Shown in pieces: positions 35,756 to 45,769 of a stretch of DNA of 64,000 nt (positions within the stretch are counted from its first letter, which is position 1; every line of letters starts with the position of its first letter). The notes under the pieces were generated by a model. That model did no database searches and was not told the origin of the DNA. It worked only from the letters and a program-made list of their open reading frames with translations. This DNA comes from Tridacna crocea (taxonomy: Eukaryota > Mollusca > Bivalvia > Cardiida > Cardiidae). The stretch lies in contig OX031063.1 in assembly GCA_943736015.1 (NCBI GenBank), positions 5,995,001-6,059,000 on the forward strand, in the 5' to 3' direction. The position numbers and the translations under genes were made by a program.

Positions 35756-36059
35756 TCTTCACCCATATTATGTGTGTACGCAATCACGCTGTTCCGAAGG
35801 GAAATAACCTGTTTATGTGCTTTCCATAGTCCCATATGAGTTACCTCCCTTTACGTTTCTTTTCAACCCCCCCCTCCGACCACCTCGTTCCTTATCTGTA
35901 TTTACTGATGAAACACCCAAATACACTCGAAAAATACCCCCAAAACACCCGAAAATTACCCAAAATTATGCCATTACACCTCAAAAAACTTTCTAACATC
36001 TAAAACTGCATGCGAAACGCTTAGATACATACAATTTTATGGAAATAAGCCATGAACTT

Positions 36060-36315
36060 TTGCTATCAATTTTAGTATTTTAGGTCTTCGATCCGCTTAA
36101 TTTCGAAGGATGAAACCCATCCCAAGTTACCCTCGTTCTTTAACATGCTCGGTGTATGGCACCGCCACAAGGGACCTCGGTTTAACGTCTCATCCGAAAG
36201 ACTATTAGTAATTTTAGATCGCCATACATGGAGATAGAACCCACACCTTCAAGTGACCCAAACATTGCGTTCACGAGTCCTCCGCTCTACCTATTGAGCT
36301 ATGCGGGCTGGACGT
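36060..36315 (-). repeat. tRNA-derived SINE with Nin-like core
   Basis: On the minus strand it begins GCCCGCATAGCTCAATAGG (A box TAGCTCAATAG) and GGTGTGGGTTCTATC (weak B box). It continues into TTTCGGATGAGACGTTAAAC and CGAGGTCCC, which I recognise as the conserved central domain of mollusc Nin-type SINEs. There is no clear tail. Confidence 0.65.
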
Positions 36316-36394
36316 AGTGGAAAACTTGGGATTGTGTGGTAAAGGATTAAGCAAATCATGAATGGCATATTCATTTAGAAGGCAATGGCGTGAT

Positions 36395-36608
36395 ACAGGA
36401 CCATAATTGCCCTTTTGTTTCTACAATCAAATTCTTTTAAGAAATCCTAAAAAAAATACCATGGCAGAATCATTTCTGTGAGGTTTGGTAAAAATTGGGC
36501 CCGTAGTTTCAGAGATGAAGATTGAAATGCGAGTTACAGCATGGACGGGTGCACTGACACGTGACAGACATATAGAGTCATGACATAATGTCACTGGCCT
36601 TTGGCCGG
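36395..36608 (+). mobile_element. 3' fragment of a Helitron-like element
   Basis: Only the last ~210 bp remain: CCATGGCAGAATCATTTC, GACATAATGTCACTGGCC, GGCCGGTGGAGCTATAA. It abuts the solo LTR. Confidence 0.55.
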
Positions 36609-36707
36609 TGGAGCTATAAATTTATATTTCACACTTCTTAAGAACAAAGTCCGTAACAAAGAAACAAATGAATAAATGCATAGCTGAAATACAAACCCCA
36701 TCTAGTG

Positions 36708-37178
36708 CAGGCCCGTAGGAAGCAATTTTGGATTGGGGGTGCCAACATCATTTTAGAATCGGCTTGTCCTGATTTTACATATATTTCGTTTGGTTATGCA
36801 GTGAGAAATAACCCACCCACTAATACCAGTGACCGAAAAAGAAGGAAATTTGTTCAACAATGTGGTGAATTATAAGATGTGGAGAAAAAATAAATCAGAA
36901 AAAGTTTGAAAAACACATGGAATGAAATGTGACGTCAGAAATTGTTTGGTGTCGGTCAGATAACAAAACTAGAAGAAAAATTTCCATGACTCGCCGCAGT
37001 TTGTTTAGAACTATTTTCAATCGCTCGAAATTTTCTATTATTTCATTCTCTTTATGCACGGTGATTGTCTAGCAATATTCAGCCAAATACTGACACAGTC
37101 ATTTTATTGGTGATCAAATTATTTGGGGGCCCGGCCCCCGGCCTACCCCCCCCCCCCCACCCCGTTCCTATGGCCCTG
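36708..37178. mobile_element. ~471-bp insertion in the solo LTR, CAGGCCC..TAGGAA termini
   Basis: The inverted ends read CAGGCCCGTAGGAA on the left and CAGGGCCATAGGAA on the complement of the right. The interior is non-coding and holds a 13-base C run and a GGGGCCCGGCCCC palindrome near the right end. The terminal style suggests hAT, but I could not define a clean target duplication. Confidence 0.5.
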
Positions 37179-37285
37179 TAGCGGAATTCGAACCCATGGC
37201 GGACAAGATCCTCGTTTTAATAGAGCAATACCATAACCGCTGAGCCAAAGGGATATCTCTCCAACGCAGTGGTCAGGTATTGTAT

Positions 37286-37511
37286 TTAACCCTTTCCCAA
37301 ACAAGCCCTGGTTTTTACGTGTCTGCAGTACAGGTCTTTCGAAAACACTGGAAAAAGAGGAAATTGCTCGTATCGAGCAATTTCTCTTTTTCCCACAGTG
37401 TTTTCTACCCTTTTTGAGAACTTTCTGCCATTTTCTCAAAATCTGAAATTGTCGTCTGCAAACTATTTCAATTTGGAAGAGGCCAAAATTTGTCGTTTGG
37501 GAAAGGGTTGA
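37286..37511. mobile_element. P3 TTAA MITE nested in the solo LTR
   Basis: P3 ends are TTAACCCTTTCCCAAAC and GTTTGGGAAAGGGTTGA. The centre is GAAATTGCTCGTATCGAGCA. It lies at the TTAA of the LTR sequence TACAATACC/ATTTAAAT. Confidence 0.88.
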
Positions 37512-37783
37512 ATCGGGATGAAACTATGCACGAAGGAGTGGTCGTCTGTAACACACTTCACTTTCTAATATATAGGTGGTTTGCAAAACATTCACGTGCA
37601 TTAACTCTGTGAAATTCTTTACAAACTAGAAAAGCCTCCTTTATAGGTGGATACCATAATTTTTCACATCTCACCAGATATGTATATATCACTGAAATTT
37701 ATATGAAAAAACAATACAAATCATCAATGATTAAGAATAATAAAAATCACAAAAAAAAAAAAAATGTTTATGATGGTGTTACC

Positions 37784-38012
37784 TTAACCCTTTACCAAAC
37801 AACGGAATTTTAGACTGGTCCAAATTGAAAGCAACTGCAGACTACAAAATAAACATAACTCAAAAATTGCAATTTGTTTCCAGCAGGGTAGAAAACATTG
37901 TTTGAAAAGGAGAAAATGCTGGTTACCAGCATTTTCTCCTTTCCCCACAATGTTTTCAAAAGGCTTCTATCTCAGTGTCGTAAAAACCAGGGATTGTTTG
38001 GTAAAGGGTTAA
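37784..38012. mobile_element. P1 MITE nested in L547, 229 bp
   Basis: TTAACCCTTTACCAAACAAC to TTTGGTAAAGGGTTAA. The empty site is CCCTTAAAAGGC at 52292. Confidence 0.9.
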
Positions 38013-38210
38013 AAGGGTACGTAGACTCTTAAAGTGTTTTTCGATTTCGCCCCAGAAATGAAAATAAAGCATTGTGGGAATATCAAGTGACTATTGACAC
38101 TTAAATTCCATAACATAACAAACATGCAATTATTTTCCATAATGTCTTCTTCAGACGCTGTGTTTCAGGCTTTGTGTATTTCCTGCATGTAAATGAGAGA
38201 GTTGCTCATA

Positions 38211-39006
38211 CAACAAGAGGGCCATGATGGCCCTGTATCCCTCCACTGGCTTTTTAACCATTTACCAAACAAATTAAGTGTTCATGACCCTGAAAAAGAT
38301 GGCATTCGAAAACAGTGAATACCGTCAGGCAATACAAACAGGTTAATTCGTTGGCATGAAAGGTAAAGTTCTTGGGGAAAAAAAAATGAGTGAAAGAAAT
38401 CTTACTCTGAATTTATTATTCCACTCATGTGAGGATGACTGTTGGCATCAAAATGAATCCCTCTCCCAGAAAACAGAATATTTTCTATAAAAAAAAACTT
38501 GTCTAGCACCAATTATGCATTTCTGCAGTATGATGATCAAGGGAGGTAAATAGTAACAAACCTTGTCTTTTATAAAGAGTTATTTCACTTGATTAATGTT
38601 TAAATTGTAGTGAACATATTTTGAAGTCCGTGTTGAACTTGTGATCCCTGGAATGGAGCCACTTTTGACCCCAGGCCTATAATATGAAGAAACTTGTCAA
38701 AGGTCCATTAGATAAAGCTACATGCCAAATTCAGTAGCCCTGGATCTTGTGGTTTCAGAGATGACTTTTAAAAATGTTATTATTTTTTTCAGTTTTGTTG
38801 CCATGGCAACCAGAGTTTTTGGAGGAATCACATTCTTTCAAGAAATTCTGAAGAGGACAATGGCAGGATCAGTTCTGTGAAGTTTCATCAAATCTAGATG
38901 GGTAGTTTCAGAGAAGAAATTTGACATAAAAGTTAACGCATGGACGGATGCACAAGAGACACAGGGCCATGACATAAGCCCACTGGCCTTCAGCCAGTGG
39001 AGCTAA
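38211..39006 (+). mobile_element. Helitron-like element inserted in a 547-bp TTAA element
   Basis: Both ends are present: ACAAGAGGGCCATGATGGCC with CTCCACTGG, and CCACTGGCC-TTCA-GCCAGTGGAGCTAAAA. A decayed P1 fragment lies near 38255-38330. The host element resumes at 39007. Confidence 0.65.
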
Positions 39007-39411
39007 AAATAGAACATGTTTCCCGTCAATGTTGACCTGGTCTATGGTAAATCTCTGATTCTTTTGTTGCCGGATTGTTCGACTGCTGGGGTTTTATGAA
39101 TGAAAATTACAAGGCATTGGGAGTATAAGGATAATTTCTTGGTATTTTTGTGAAATTTTCCTACCAAAATCTGAAGGGCCACCTTTGACTATTGGTATAC
39201 AATACATAACACAAACACATCTGAAAGATAAAATCACTTTTATTAGAATACTAAGCCGACAAAAAATAAAACGAACAAAATGTAATGATTCTAAAAGAAT
39301 AACAATGGTGTACAAGTGCAGTTTACACTAAAAAGATTTCCTATAGACAAAAACTGTGTTTCATTTTATACCATACAAGGCAACCAGTGCCAACAAACCA
39401 AGTATTACACT

Positions 39412-39555
39412 GCTAGCCAACTTTTTCTCCTTTTCCCATAATATTTTCCATCCTTCCAAAAGCAATTTTCAGTTTTTTAATAACATTCAATTTTTTGTCT
39501 GCATATGCTTTCAATTTGGACAGGTCTAAAATGTTCTTGTCTGATAATGAATTAA
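39412..39555. mobile_element. Right half of a P1 MITE
   Basis: From CTCCTTTTCCCATAATATTT to CTGATAATGAATTAAA. The left half is absent. Confidence 0.65.
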
Positions 39556-39677
39556 ACATTCAGCTAAAATCACATTTGTAGTCTAAAAGTGTTTTAATAT
39601 ATTTCCCCATCAAAATTCCACGACAAGTCCATCTGAAAGGTTGCGGCATTTCGTCTTGGCCAATCACATGTTTAGCT

Positions 39678-39904
39678 TTAACTCTTTACCAAACGACAAA
39701 ATTCTGGACTCATCCAAATTGAACGCATTTGCAGACAACAAAAATGTGACGCAAAAATTGAAGTTTATTTTGGAAAGGATAGAAAACATAGTGGGATAAG
39801 GAGAAAATGCTGGCTACCAGCATTTCCTCCTTTTCTCTCAATGTTTTCAACAGGCTTTTTCCATGGGGGTCATGAACACCAGGGATTGTTTAGTAAAAGG
39901 TTAA
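39678..39904. mobile_element. P1 TTAA MITE
   Basis: TTAACTCTTTACCAAACGAC to TTTAGTAAAAGGTTAA, 227 bp, hairpin with a few changes. Confidence 0.85.
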
Positions 39905-39937
39905 AATAAAGAAACTAGTTTTGTAAGCACAGAGCAT

Positions 39938-40102
39938 TGTTACAACGCATTTTGTAATAAACCTGCAAAATGTATTACAAAATGCGTTGTGATTGCAAGT
40001 TTATTACAAAATGTGCCTAACTTTTCATTACATTTAATGTAATCACAACGCATTTTGTAATACTTATTACATTTTGCAGGCTTATTACAAAATGTGTTGT
40101 AA
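39938..40102. mobile_element. 165-bp palindromic MITE with 8-bp TSD
   Basis: The element is made of GTTACAACGCATTTTGTAAT modules in both orientations, and the whole folds back on itself. Direct repeats CAGAGCAT (39930-39937, 40103-40110) flank it, an 8-bp duplication consistent with hAT. Confidence 0.75.
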
Positions 40103-40146
40103 CAGAGCATCCTTAAATAAAAATTCTGGAATTTTACTACTTGTAC

Positions 40147-40312
40147 ATGGCTTGCAACATGCGAAAAGGGGCATTTGAACATTTGGGTAGAGTGTCCTTT
40201 CGGCACTATATGACTTCATTAGATTTTATGCTACAGTAGACTTGCACAGAACAGAAAATTATACACTGTATTAAAATGGAAAGTGTCATTCCGGCATAAA
40301 CAACTGTTTAGA
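40147..40312. mobile_element. Truncated copy of the 260-bp MITE
   Basis: It starts GGCTTGCAACATGCGAAAAG and has the CTTCATTAGATTTTATGCTACAGTAG middle. The right end is lost at the next P1 MITE. Confidence 0.6.
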
Positions 40313-41198
40313 CCCTTACCACACATCAACATTTTAGACCTGTCAAAATCGAAAGCATTTGCAGATAACAAAATAAAAGTGACAGAAAATTTCTAATTTG
40401 TTTTGTAAAGAGCAGAAAACATTGTGGGAAAAGGAGAAAATGCTGGTTACCAGCATTTTCTCCTTTTCCCACAATGTTTTCTGAAGGTTTCTTTCTCAGA
40501 GGCATCAAAAGTAGGGATTGTGTGGTAATAGGTTAACTCTTTACCACATGACAAAAATGTAGATCCGCCCAAATTGAAAGTGTTTGCAGACATCAACTTA
40601 ACCGTTCACCCCATAAGGCATTTCTAAGGTATCTCAAATTGACCTTAGATAACAGCAAGGATGAAGCTGTTTCTTATGTGTATATGACACCTTTTGATAG
40701 AGTAGAAAACATTGTGGCAAAAGGTGAAATTGCTCGTCACAAGCAATTTCACCTTTTGCCACAATGTTTTCCAAAGGCTCCTACAAGCAATGCGTAGGAA
40801 TGAGTAACTATGAAGTAAAGGGCATGGCTCAAATGTTGAATTTTGCCTTTGAGATGGTAGAAACATGCAACTTTATCAAAGACAACGCCCACTTTTTGAG
40901 CTCTTTCCGCTTCATTGTCTGCAAATGTTTTGCAATCCGACAACTCCAAAATTTTGTTTTTCAAGAGATTTAACTCTTTCCCAAACGACAAAATTTTAGA
41001 CTGGTCAAAATTGAAAGCATTTGCAAATGACAAAAACAACGTGACTCAAGAATTGAAATTTGTGTTGGAAAGGGTAGAAAACATTGTGAGAAAAGGAGAA
41101 AATGCTGGTAACCAGCATTTTCTCCTTTTCCCACAAGGTTTTCAGAAGGCTTCTTTCTTAGGGTCATGAAAACCAGGGATTGTTTGGGAAAACCTTAA
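40312..41198. mobile_element. Cluster of three P1 MITEs sharing TTAA junctions, one holding P2
   Basis: P1 40312-40535 (perfect hairpin), P1 40532-40972 (split by P2 at 40598-40823) and P1 40969-41198 are joined end to end. Neighbours share TTAA at 40532 and 40969. Confidence 0.82.
40598..40823. mobile_element. P2 MITE nested in a P1 MITE
   Basis: It starts TTAACCGTTCACCCCATAAG and has the GCTCGTCACAAGC centre. Its right end has mutated to GTAAAGGGCATGG. Confidence 0.8.
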
Positions 41199-41586
41199 TG
41201 CCATCTTCCTATGGCAATGCCAGCATTTGGATAATTTTCTTGTATATATATCAAAAACTTGAAAAAGCACCATAGATGGTAAAAGATTTTCAATTCTGCA
41301 AATGTTTTAGATTCTGACATATCCAAAATTTTGCTTTCAACAGATTTTGTGCCGTCTTCTTATGAGGATGCCAGCATGTGGATGATTTCCTTGTATATAC
41401 GAAAAAGCGCCATCTATGCTAAAAGATTTTTGTTTACTATAATTTACCATAAATACATGTGTATATATAATCTATAAAAAAATCTAAAATGATATTTAGT
41501 GAACAAACAGTGCGTAAACGTCAACATCTACATCAGTAAAAAGAAATTATAAATTGTATTTATAAATCAATCAAATCTGTTTCCAA

Positions 41587-41775
41587 CAATGTTTTAAATC
41601 CTTACCACACAATACCTACCTTTAGATCTTTACCAAACAACATTTTTTTTGACTGGACCGAATTCAAAACATCTGCAAACAACAAATTACATCTTGTTAA
41701 CATGATGATTTCTAATTTTGATAGGGTAGAAAATATTGTTGGAAAAGGAGAAAAAGAAGCTCACATTGACAAAAT
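41587..41775. mobile_element. Fragments of P1 MITEs
   Basis: Two left ends (CCTTACCACACAATACC; CTTTACCAAACAACA) and AGAAAATATTGTTGGAAAAG. Confidence 0.55.
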
Positions 41776-41806
41776 ATTTTGTAAAGTCCATAAACATTCC
41801 TAAGAA

Positions 41807-42026
41807 TTAACCTTTACACTGTTAAAAGTGCCTCACTTACCTTTTTCCAACAGTGTAGATCAAGATCAAACTACACAGAGTGTGCCGTCCTATGTTTGAT
41901 TTACACTGTCCATTACACAAAATGTGTAATCCAATGTTTGATCTGATAGTGTTTTCTTTCCTGTATACCTCATTGACTTTGACATTGCGAAATTTTTGTT
42001 TCTTTCATTCAGCAGTTTGAGGGTTA
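41807..42026. mobile_element. P4 MITE
   Basis: TTAACCTTTACACTGTTAAA to GCAGTTTGAGGGTTAA with the ACAGTGTAGATCAAGATCA hairpin arm. The second arm has diverged. Confidence 0.7.
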
Positions 42027-42115
42027 AAACTAATTCAAATTTTAAACTGAAAGGCAAAAAATTTTCATAAAGATAAAGGTTTCACTCCAACTTTAAGATG
42101 AATTTCTACCGGTAA

Positions 42116-42258
42116 TTAACCTTCTAGCTCACAACAAAATTTTAGATCAGTCCAAATTCAAAGCATTTTCAGATGGCAGTTTCAATGTTGCTCATATCAA
42201 ATGGTTTTTCTTTGATAGGGTAGAAAACATTGTGCGAAAAGGGTAAAAGGAAACCTGC
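42116..42258. mobile_element. Left half of a P1 MITE
   Basis: TTAACCTTCTAGCTCACAAC to AGAAAACATTGTGCGAAAAG. The palindrome's second arm is missing. Confidence 0.6.
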
Positions 42259-42288
42259 TCTGTGGAGAAGAACATTATGATGATCACT

Positions 42289-43222
42289 TAACGCTTTACC
42301 AAACGACAAAATTTTAAACTGGTCCAAATTGAAAGCACTTGCAGACGACAAAATAAACGCAACACAAAAATTTAAATTTGTTTACAGCAGAGTAGAAGAC
42401 ATAGGCATTTTGGTGTTTAAAAATATTTCTAAAGTTTTAACTATAAAATCCCATGTAAAAATTGTGACCCCCAAACAGGCCTGTTTTGACCTCAGGGCTA
42501 TAATTTGAAGAAGCTTAGAAGAGGTTCATTACATGCCAAATTTTGGTAGCTTTAGGCTGTATGAGAATTTTTTTTTTAAAGCTTTCATTTTATTCCCCCA
42601 TTTAAAACCTGTGACCTCCAAGGCGGGTCAGTTTTGGCCCAAGTGCTATAGTCTGAAGAATCATAGTAGAAATCCATCAGTTTGGTAGCCCTTGGCCATG
42701 GCCATGGCCATATGGTATGGGACCAGAAGATTTTCTTAAGTTTTCACTAAATAAGCCTATATTAAATTTGTGACCTCAAGGCTAGGCCAATTTCAGCACC
42801 AGTGCTAAAATATGATCAAATTTAGCAGGTCCATTGCCAATTTGGCAGCCTAGGCCTTATGGTTTCTGACAAAAAGATTTTCAAAGATTTCCAATATTTT
42901 TCAGGTTTGTTGCCATGGCAACCAGAGTTTTCACAGCAATCCAATTCTTTCAACAAACTCTGAAAAGGACTATGGCAGAATCTTTCTTTGAAGTTTGGTC
43001 AAAATTGAATGGGTAGTTTCAGAAGAGATGTTTGAAATAAAATTTAACACACACTGAAGATAAACAGAATCTGATGGACGCTCAATGGATATAATATATT
43101 AAGGTCAATGGTGTTTGACCAGCTGAGCTAAAAATCCCAACATTTGAGCCAAATTGAAACTGACAAATCCAAATGCTTTCAATTCTGATTGGTCTAAAAT
43201 TTTATTGTGTGGTAAGGAGTTA
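42289..43222. mobile_element. P1 MITE split by a Helitron-like element
   Basis: The left part 42289-42403 (TTAACGCTTTACCAAACGAC) and right part 43132-43222 (AAATGCTTTCAATTCTGATT, TGTGGTAAGGAGTTAA) flank the element at 42404. Confidence 0.6.
42404..43131 (+). mobile_element. 5'-truncated Helitron-like element inside a P1 MITE
   Basis: Units with GTGACCTCCAAGGC and TTTGGTAGCCC are followed by GTTGCCATGGCAACCAGAG and the end GACCAGCTGAGCTAAAA. P1 halves flank it at 42289-42403 and 43132-43222. Confidence 0.6.
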
Positions 43223-43246
43223 ATCACTACCTTGATTTGCCTAGGG

Positions 43247-43464
43247 TTAACTCATCCCGACTTTTAACGAACCTGACAAAGAAGCCTATAGAGAACAGTG
43301 TGGGAAAAGGAGAAAATGCTGGTTACCAGCATTTTCTCCTTTTCCCACAATGTTTTCTACCCTTTCCAAATCAAATTTCAATATTTGATTCACATTTATT
43401 TTGTCGTCTGCAAGTGCTTTCAATTTGGATCTGTCTAAAATTTTGTTGTTTGGTAAAGGGTTAA
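43247..43464. mobile_element. P1 TTAA MITE
   Basis: TTAACTCATCCCGACTTTTAA to TTTGGTAAAGGGTTAA, with a perfect hairpin except one base. A right-half fragment follows at 43500-43624. Confidence 0.85.
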
Positions 43465-43783
43465 ATCAGATACCTTTGATGCTGGATATTCACATGTCTT
43501 TTTTAGTGAGATTTTTTAAATTGTAATGATTATCAGCATTTCCTCCCTTTCCAACAATGTTTTCATTAGCTTTCTCCACTGGGTGGGGTCATAAAAATAT
43601 CGGATGGTTTGGAAAAAAAGTTAAAAAGATACTAGATAAACTAAATTCAAGTTAGTCGTAAAAAATATCACACAAAAACCACACTTTGTTACTGAAAAAA
43701 ACTGTACCTACTACATGTATAGTATAACATATAATTGTATCATGCCACAAGAGCTACCTGTGTATAATCCAAAATGCTTGATC

Positions 43784-43872
43784 ACATTTCGATAGGTGAG
43801 TGCAACACTATTCTAAGTGCCTGTACATTGTAGAGGCACTTAGAATAGTGTTGTACTCACCTATCGATTTGT
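43784..43872. repeat. Near-perfect 33-bp-stem hairpin
   Basis: CGATAGGTGAGT...AAGTGCCT pairs with AGGCACTT...ACTCACCTATCG around an 11-base loop, with one mismatch. No similar copy is seen in the window. Confidence 0.8.
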
Positions 43873-43875
43873 GAC

Positions 43876-44075
43876 CTGTCGCTAAAAAAGGGATCTTCTG
43901 GGGACTGTGAAAAGTATCAACCCTGGTCAGACTGCGCAAACTGCGCAGTCTGACCAAGGTTAACACTTTTCCTTTTTATGATATTTTCTGAATGAAAAGT
44001 GGTCATTCTACTTTGTTATATAATTATTTTTGAACTATCAACTTAAACTGACTGCACTGTCATTGATCTGTTTTC
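43876..44075. repeat. Hairpin repeat, second copy of the AAAAGTGTCAACACTGG type
   Basis: GTGAAAAGTATCAACCCTGG and its inverse flank a CTGCGCAAACTGCGCAG core. The right flank GAACTATCAACTTAAAC matches the copy at 3370. Confidence 0.65.
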
Positions 44076-44339
44076 ATCTAATTGATGCACTTGATTCCCA
44101 GATGGTCCCTTTTTGCATGATGGGTCACATTTTGTTTTTTCAGTAGAAAATTCTGTCCAAATTCTTGGTTGCAGTTCCTTTTTTTCTTTTGAAATTCTCA
44201 GACAAAAAAGGGACTTAAGATGTGTGATGAATATTCAGTTATCTGCCTTTCTTGATTGGGACCCTTTATGATTGTTTACAACCTTTGAAGGATATACTTA
44301 GCACTGAGTACAATGTTTTCAAATGTCCCATTTTTCACT

Positions 44340-44527
44340 GAAAGCATTTGGAGAGAACTAATTACATATGACAAAAGGATGTCTTTGAAAGGATAGAGAA
44401 AAAATGCTGAAATAGAGACGACAACTGTAAGAAGCAGTTGGTTCTGATCATTGTCTCCTCTTTTTCTGCAATATTTTTAAAAAAATGTCTTCCACTGATT
44501 TAAACATGATCGTTTAGTAATGGGTTG
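44340..44527. mobile_element. Decayed P1 MITE
   Basis: CTGAAAGCATTTGGAGAG, AAAAATGCTGAAATAG and GTTTAGTAATGGGTTG remain. Confidence 0.45.
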
Positions 44528-44530
44528 CCC

Positions 44531-44983
44531 TTAACTCATTGCCACAAAATCCCCACTTTTGACGACCCTGAGAAAGAAACCTTTAGAAAACATTGTGGGA
44601 CAAGGAGAAAATGCTGGTAACCAGCATTTTCTCCTTTTTCCACAATGTTTTCTACTCCTCACAAAACAAATTTTTAATTTTCAGTCACTTTTATTTCATC
44701 GTCTGCAAATGCTTATAATTTGGACAAGCTTAAAATATTGTTGTTTGGCAATGGGTAACCAGGCTACAAAACATCAGACTTGTCAAAATTGAACGTGTTT
44801 TTAAAGACAACAGAAACAAATGTAACTCAAGAATTGAAATTTGTTTATGAAATGGTAGAAAACATTGTGGAAATTGGAGATAAAGCTTTTTATCAGTCAG
44901 CACATCTCCATTTTCCATTACATTTTCCAAAAGCCTTTCCTTTGGGGTTTATAACACCTGCAGTTGCATGATAAAAGGTTAAC
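44531..44983. mobile_element. Two adjoining P1 MITEs
   Basis: 44531-44757 (TTAACTCATTGCCACAAAAT, perfect centre, end GGCAATGGGTAA) is followed by a more decayed copy, 44755-44983 (end GATAAAAGGTTAA). Confidence 0.78.
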
Positions 44984-45197
44984 CAACATGTCAATTAGTC
45001 ACATGAATATCTACAATGCAAATGTCTGACAAATAAATAGGAACAAAAACAGTGTGAGAAAATGAAACTACAAGTCCTCTGGATTTACAGCAAATTATTG
45101 AGCAATACAGAAAAGACCTTAATTCTAGAGCGCACAATGAAAATATCATAAATGTAACACAAACCATGTTATCATGATCAAAAAACCGTCCAAAAAT

Positions 45198-45614
45198 TTA
45201 ACCCTTATCCTGTTAAATTACTGAAATAAATTTTTTAATTTGATGGTAAAAACCCAAATATTGCAATTAAACTCATTACCAAACGACAATATTTTAGGCT
45301 TGTCCAAATTGAAAGCATTTGCAGTTGACAAAATAAAAGTGACTGAAAATTTGAAATTTGTTTTGTGACGAGTAGAAAACATTGTGGGAAAAGGAAAAAA
45401 TGCTGGTTACCAGCATTTTCTCCTTTTCCCACAATATTTTCTAAAGGCTCCTTTCTCAGGGTCGTCAAAAGTAGGGATTGCGTGGTAATGGGCTAAGTGT
45501 CACTTTTCCGGTAGCGATAGATCCATATTGGACAACGTTCTGTGCAATCTGATCTTGATCTACACTGTCCACAAAAGAAGGTCAGGGAATCGTCCTTATC
45601 AGGTTAAGGGTTAA
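45198..45614. mobile_element. P4 MITE carrying a nested P1 MITE
   Basis: Ends are TTAACCCTTATCCTGTTAA and CAGGTTAAGGGTTAA. It retains GATCTTGATCTACACTGTCCAC. P1 occupies 45267-45496. Alignment with the P4 at 56119 (TAAAAACCCAAAT block) shows the break. Confidence 0.75.
45267..45496. mobile_element. P1 MITE nested in P4
   Basis: TTAAACTCATTACCAAACGAC to GTGGTAATGGGCTAA, 230 bp, hairpin nearly perfect. Confidence 0.85.
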
Positions 45615-45769
45615 AAACATGAAATTTAACATTTGTTCCAAATATGGTATCATGAATGTTACGATTTTTAATTTTAGAAAGACATGACAACATTTTAAAA
45701 GGTAACATTAAAACAAATGTTATCACATTTTAAATATTTTTTCTCGATTGAAAGTATACAAAATCATTT

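Larger units (their letters stand above)
36626..37553 (-). mobile_element. Solo LTR of the TRIM family, with two nested insertions
   Basis: On the minus strand the sequence starts TGTTACAG, runs through TACAATACCTG, TGGCTCAGCGG (A box) and GGTTCGAATTC (B box), and ends TTTGTTACGGACTTTG...TTAAGA, matching the LTR of the element at 53082. A 4-bp duplication (plus CACT at 36622-36625 and 37554-37557) brackets it. No primer-binding site or second LTR follows, so it is a solo LTR. It is interrupted by a ~470-bp element (36708-37178) and by a TTAA MITE (37286-37511), so it is older than the intact copy. Confidence 0.82.
37643..39186 (-). mobile_element. L547 copy broken by a P1 MITE and a Helitron-like element
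   Basis: Minus-oriented. Host pieces are 37643-37783, 38013-38210 and 39007-39186. They line up in order with the uninterrupted copy at 52147. Insertions are P1 (37784-38012) and the Helitron-like element (38211-39006). Confidence 0.7.
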
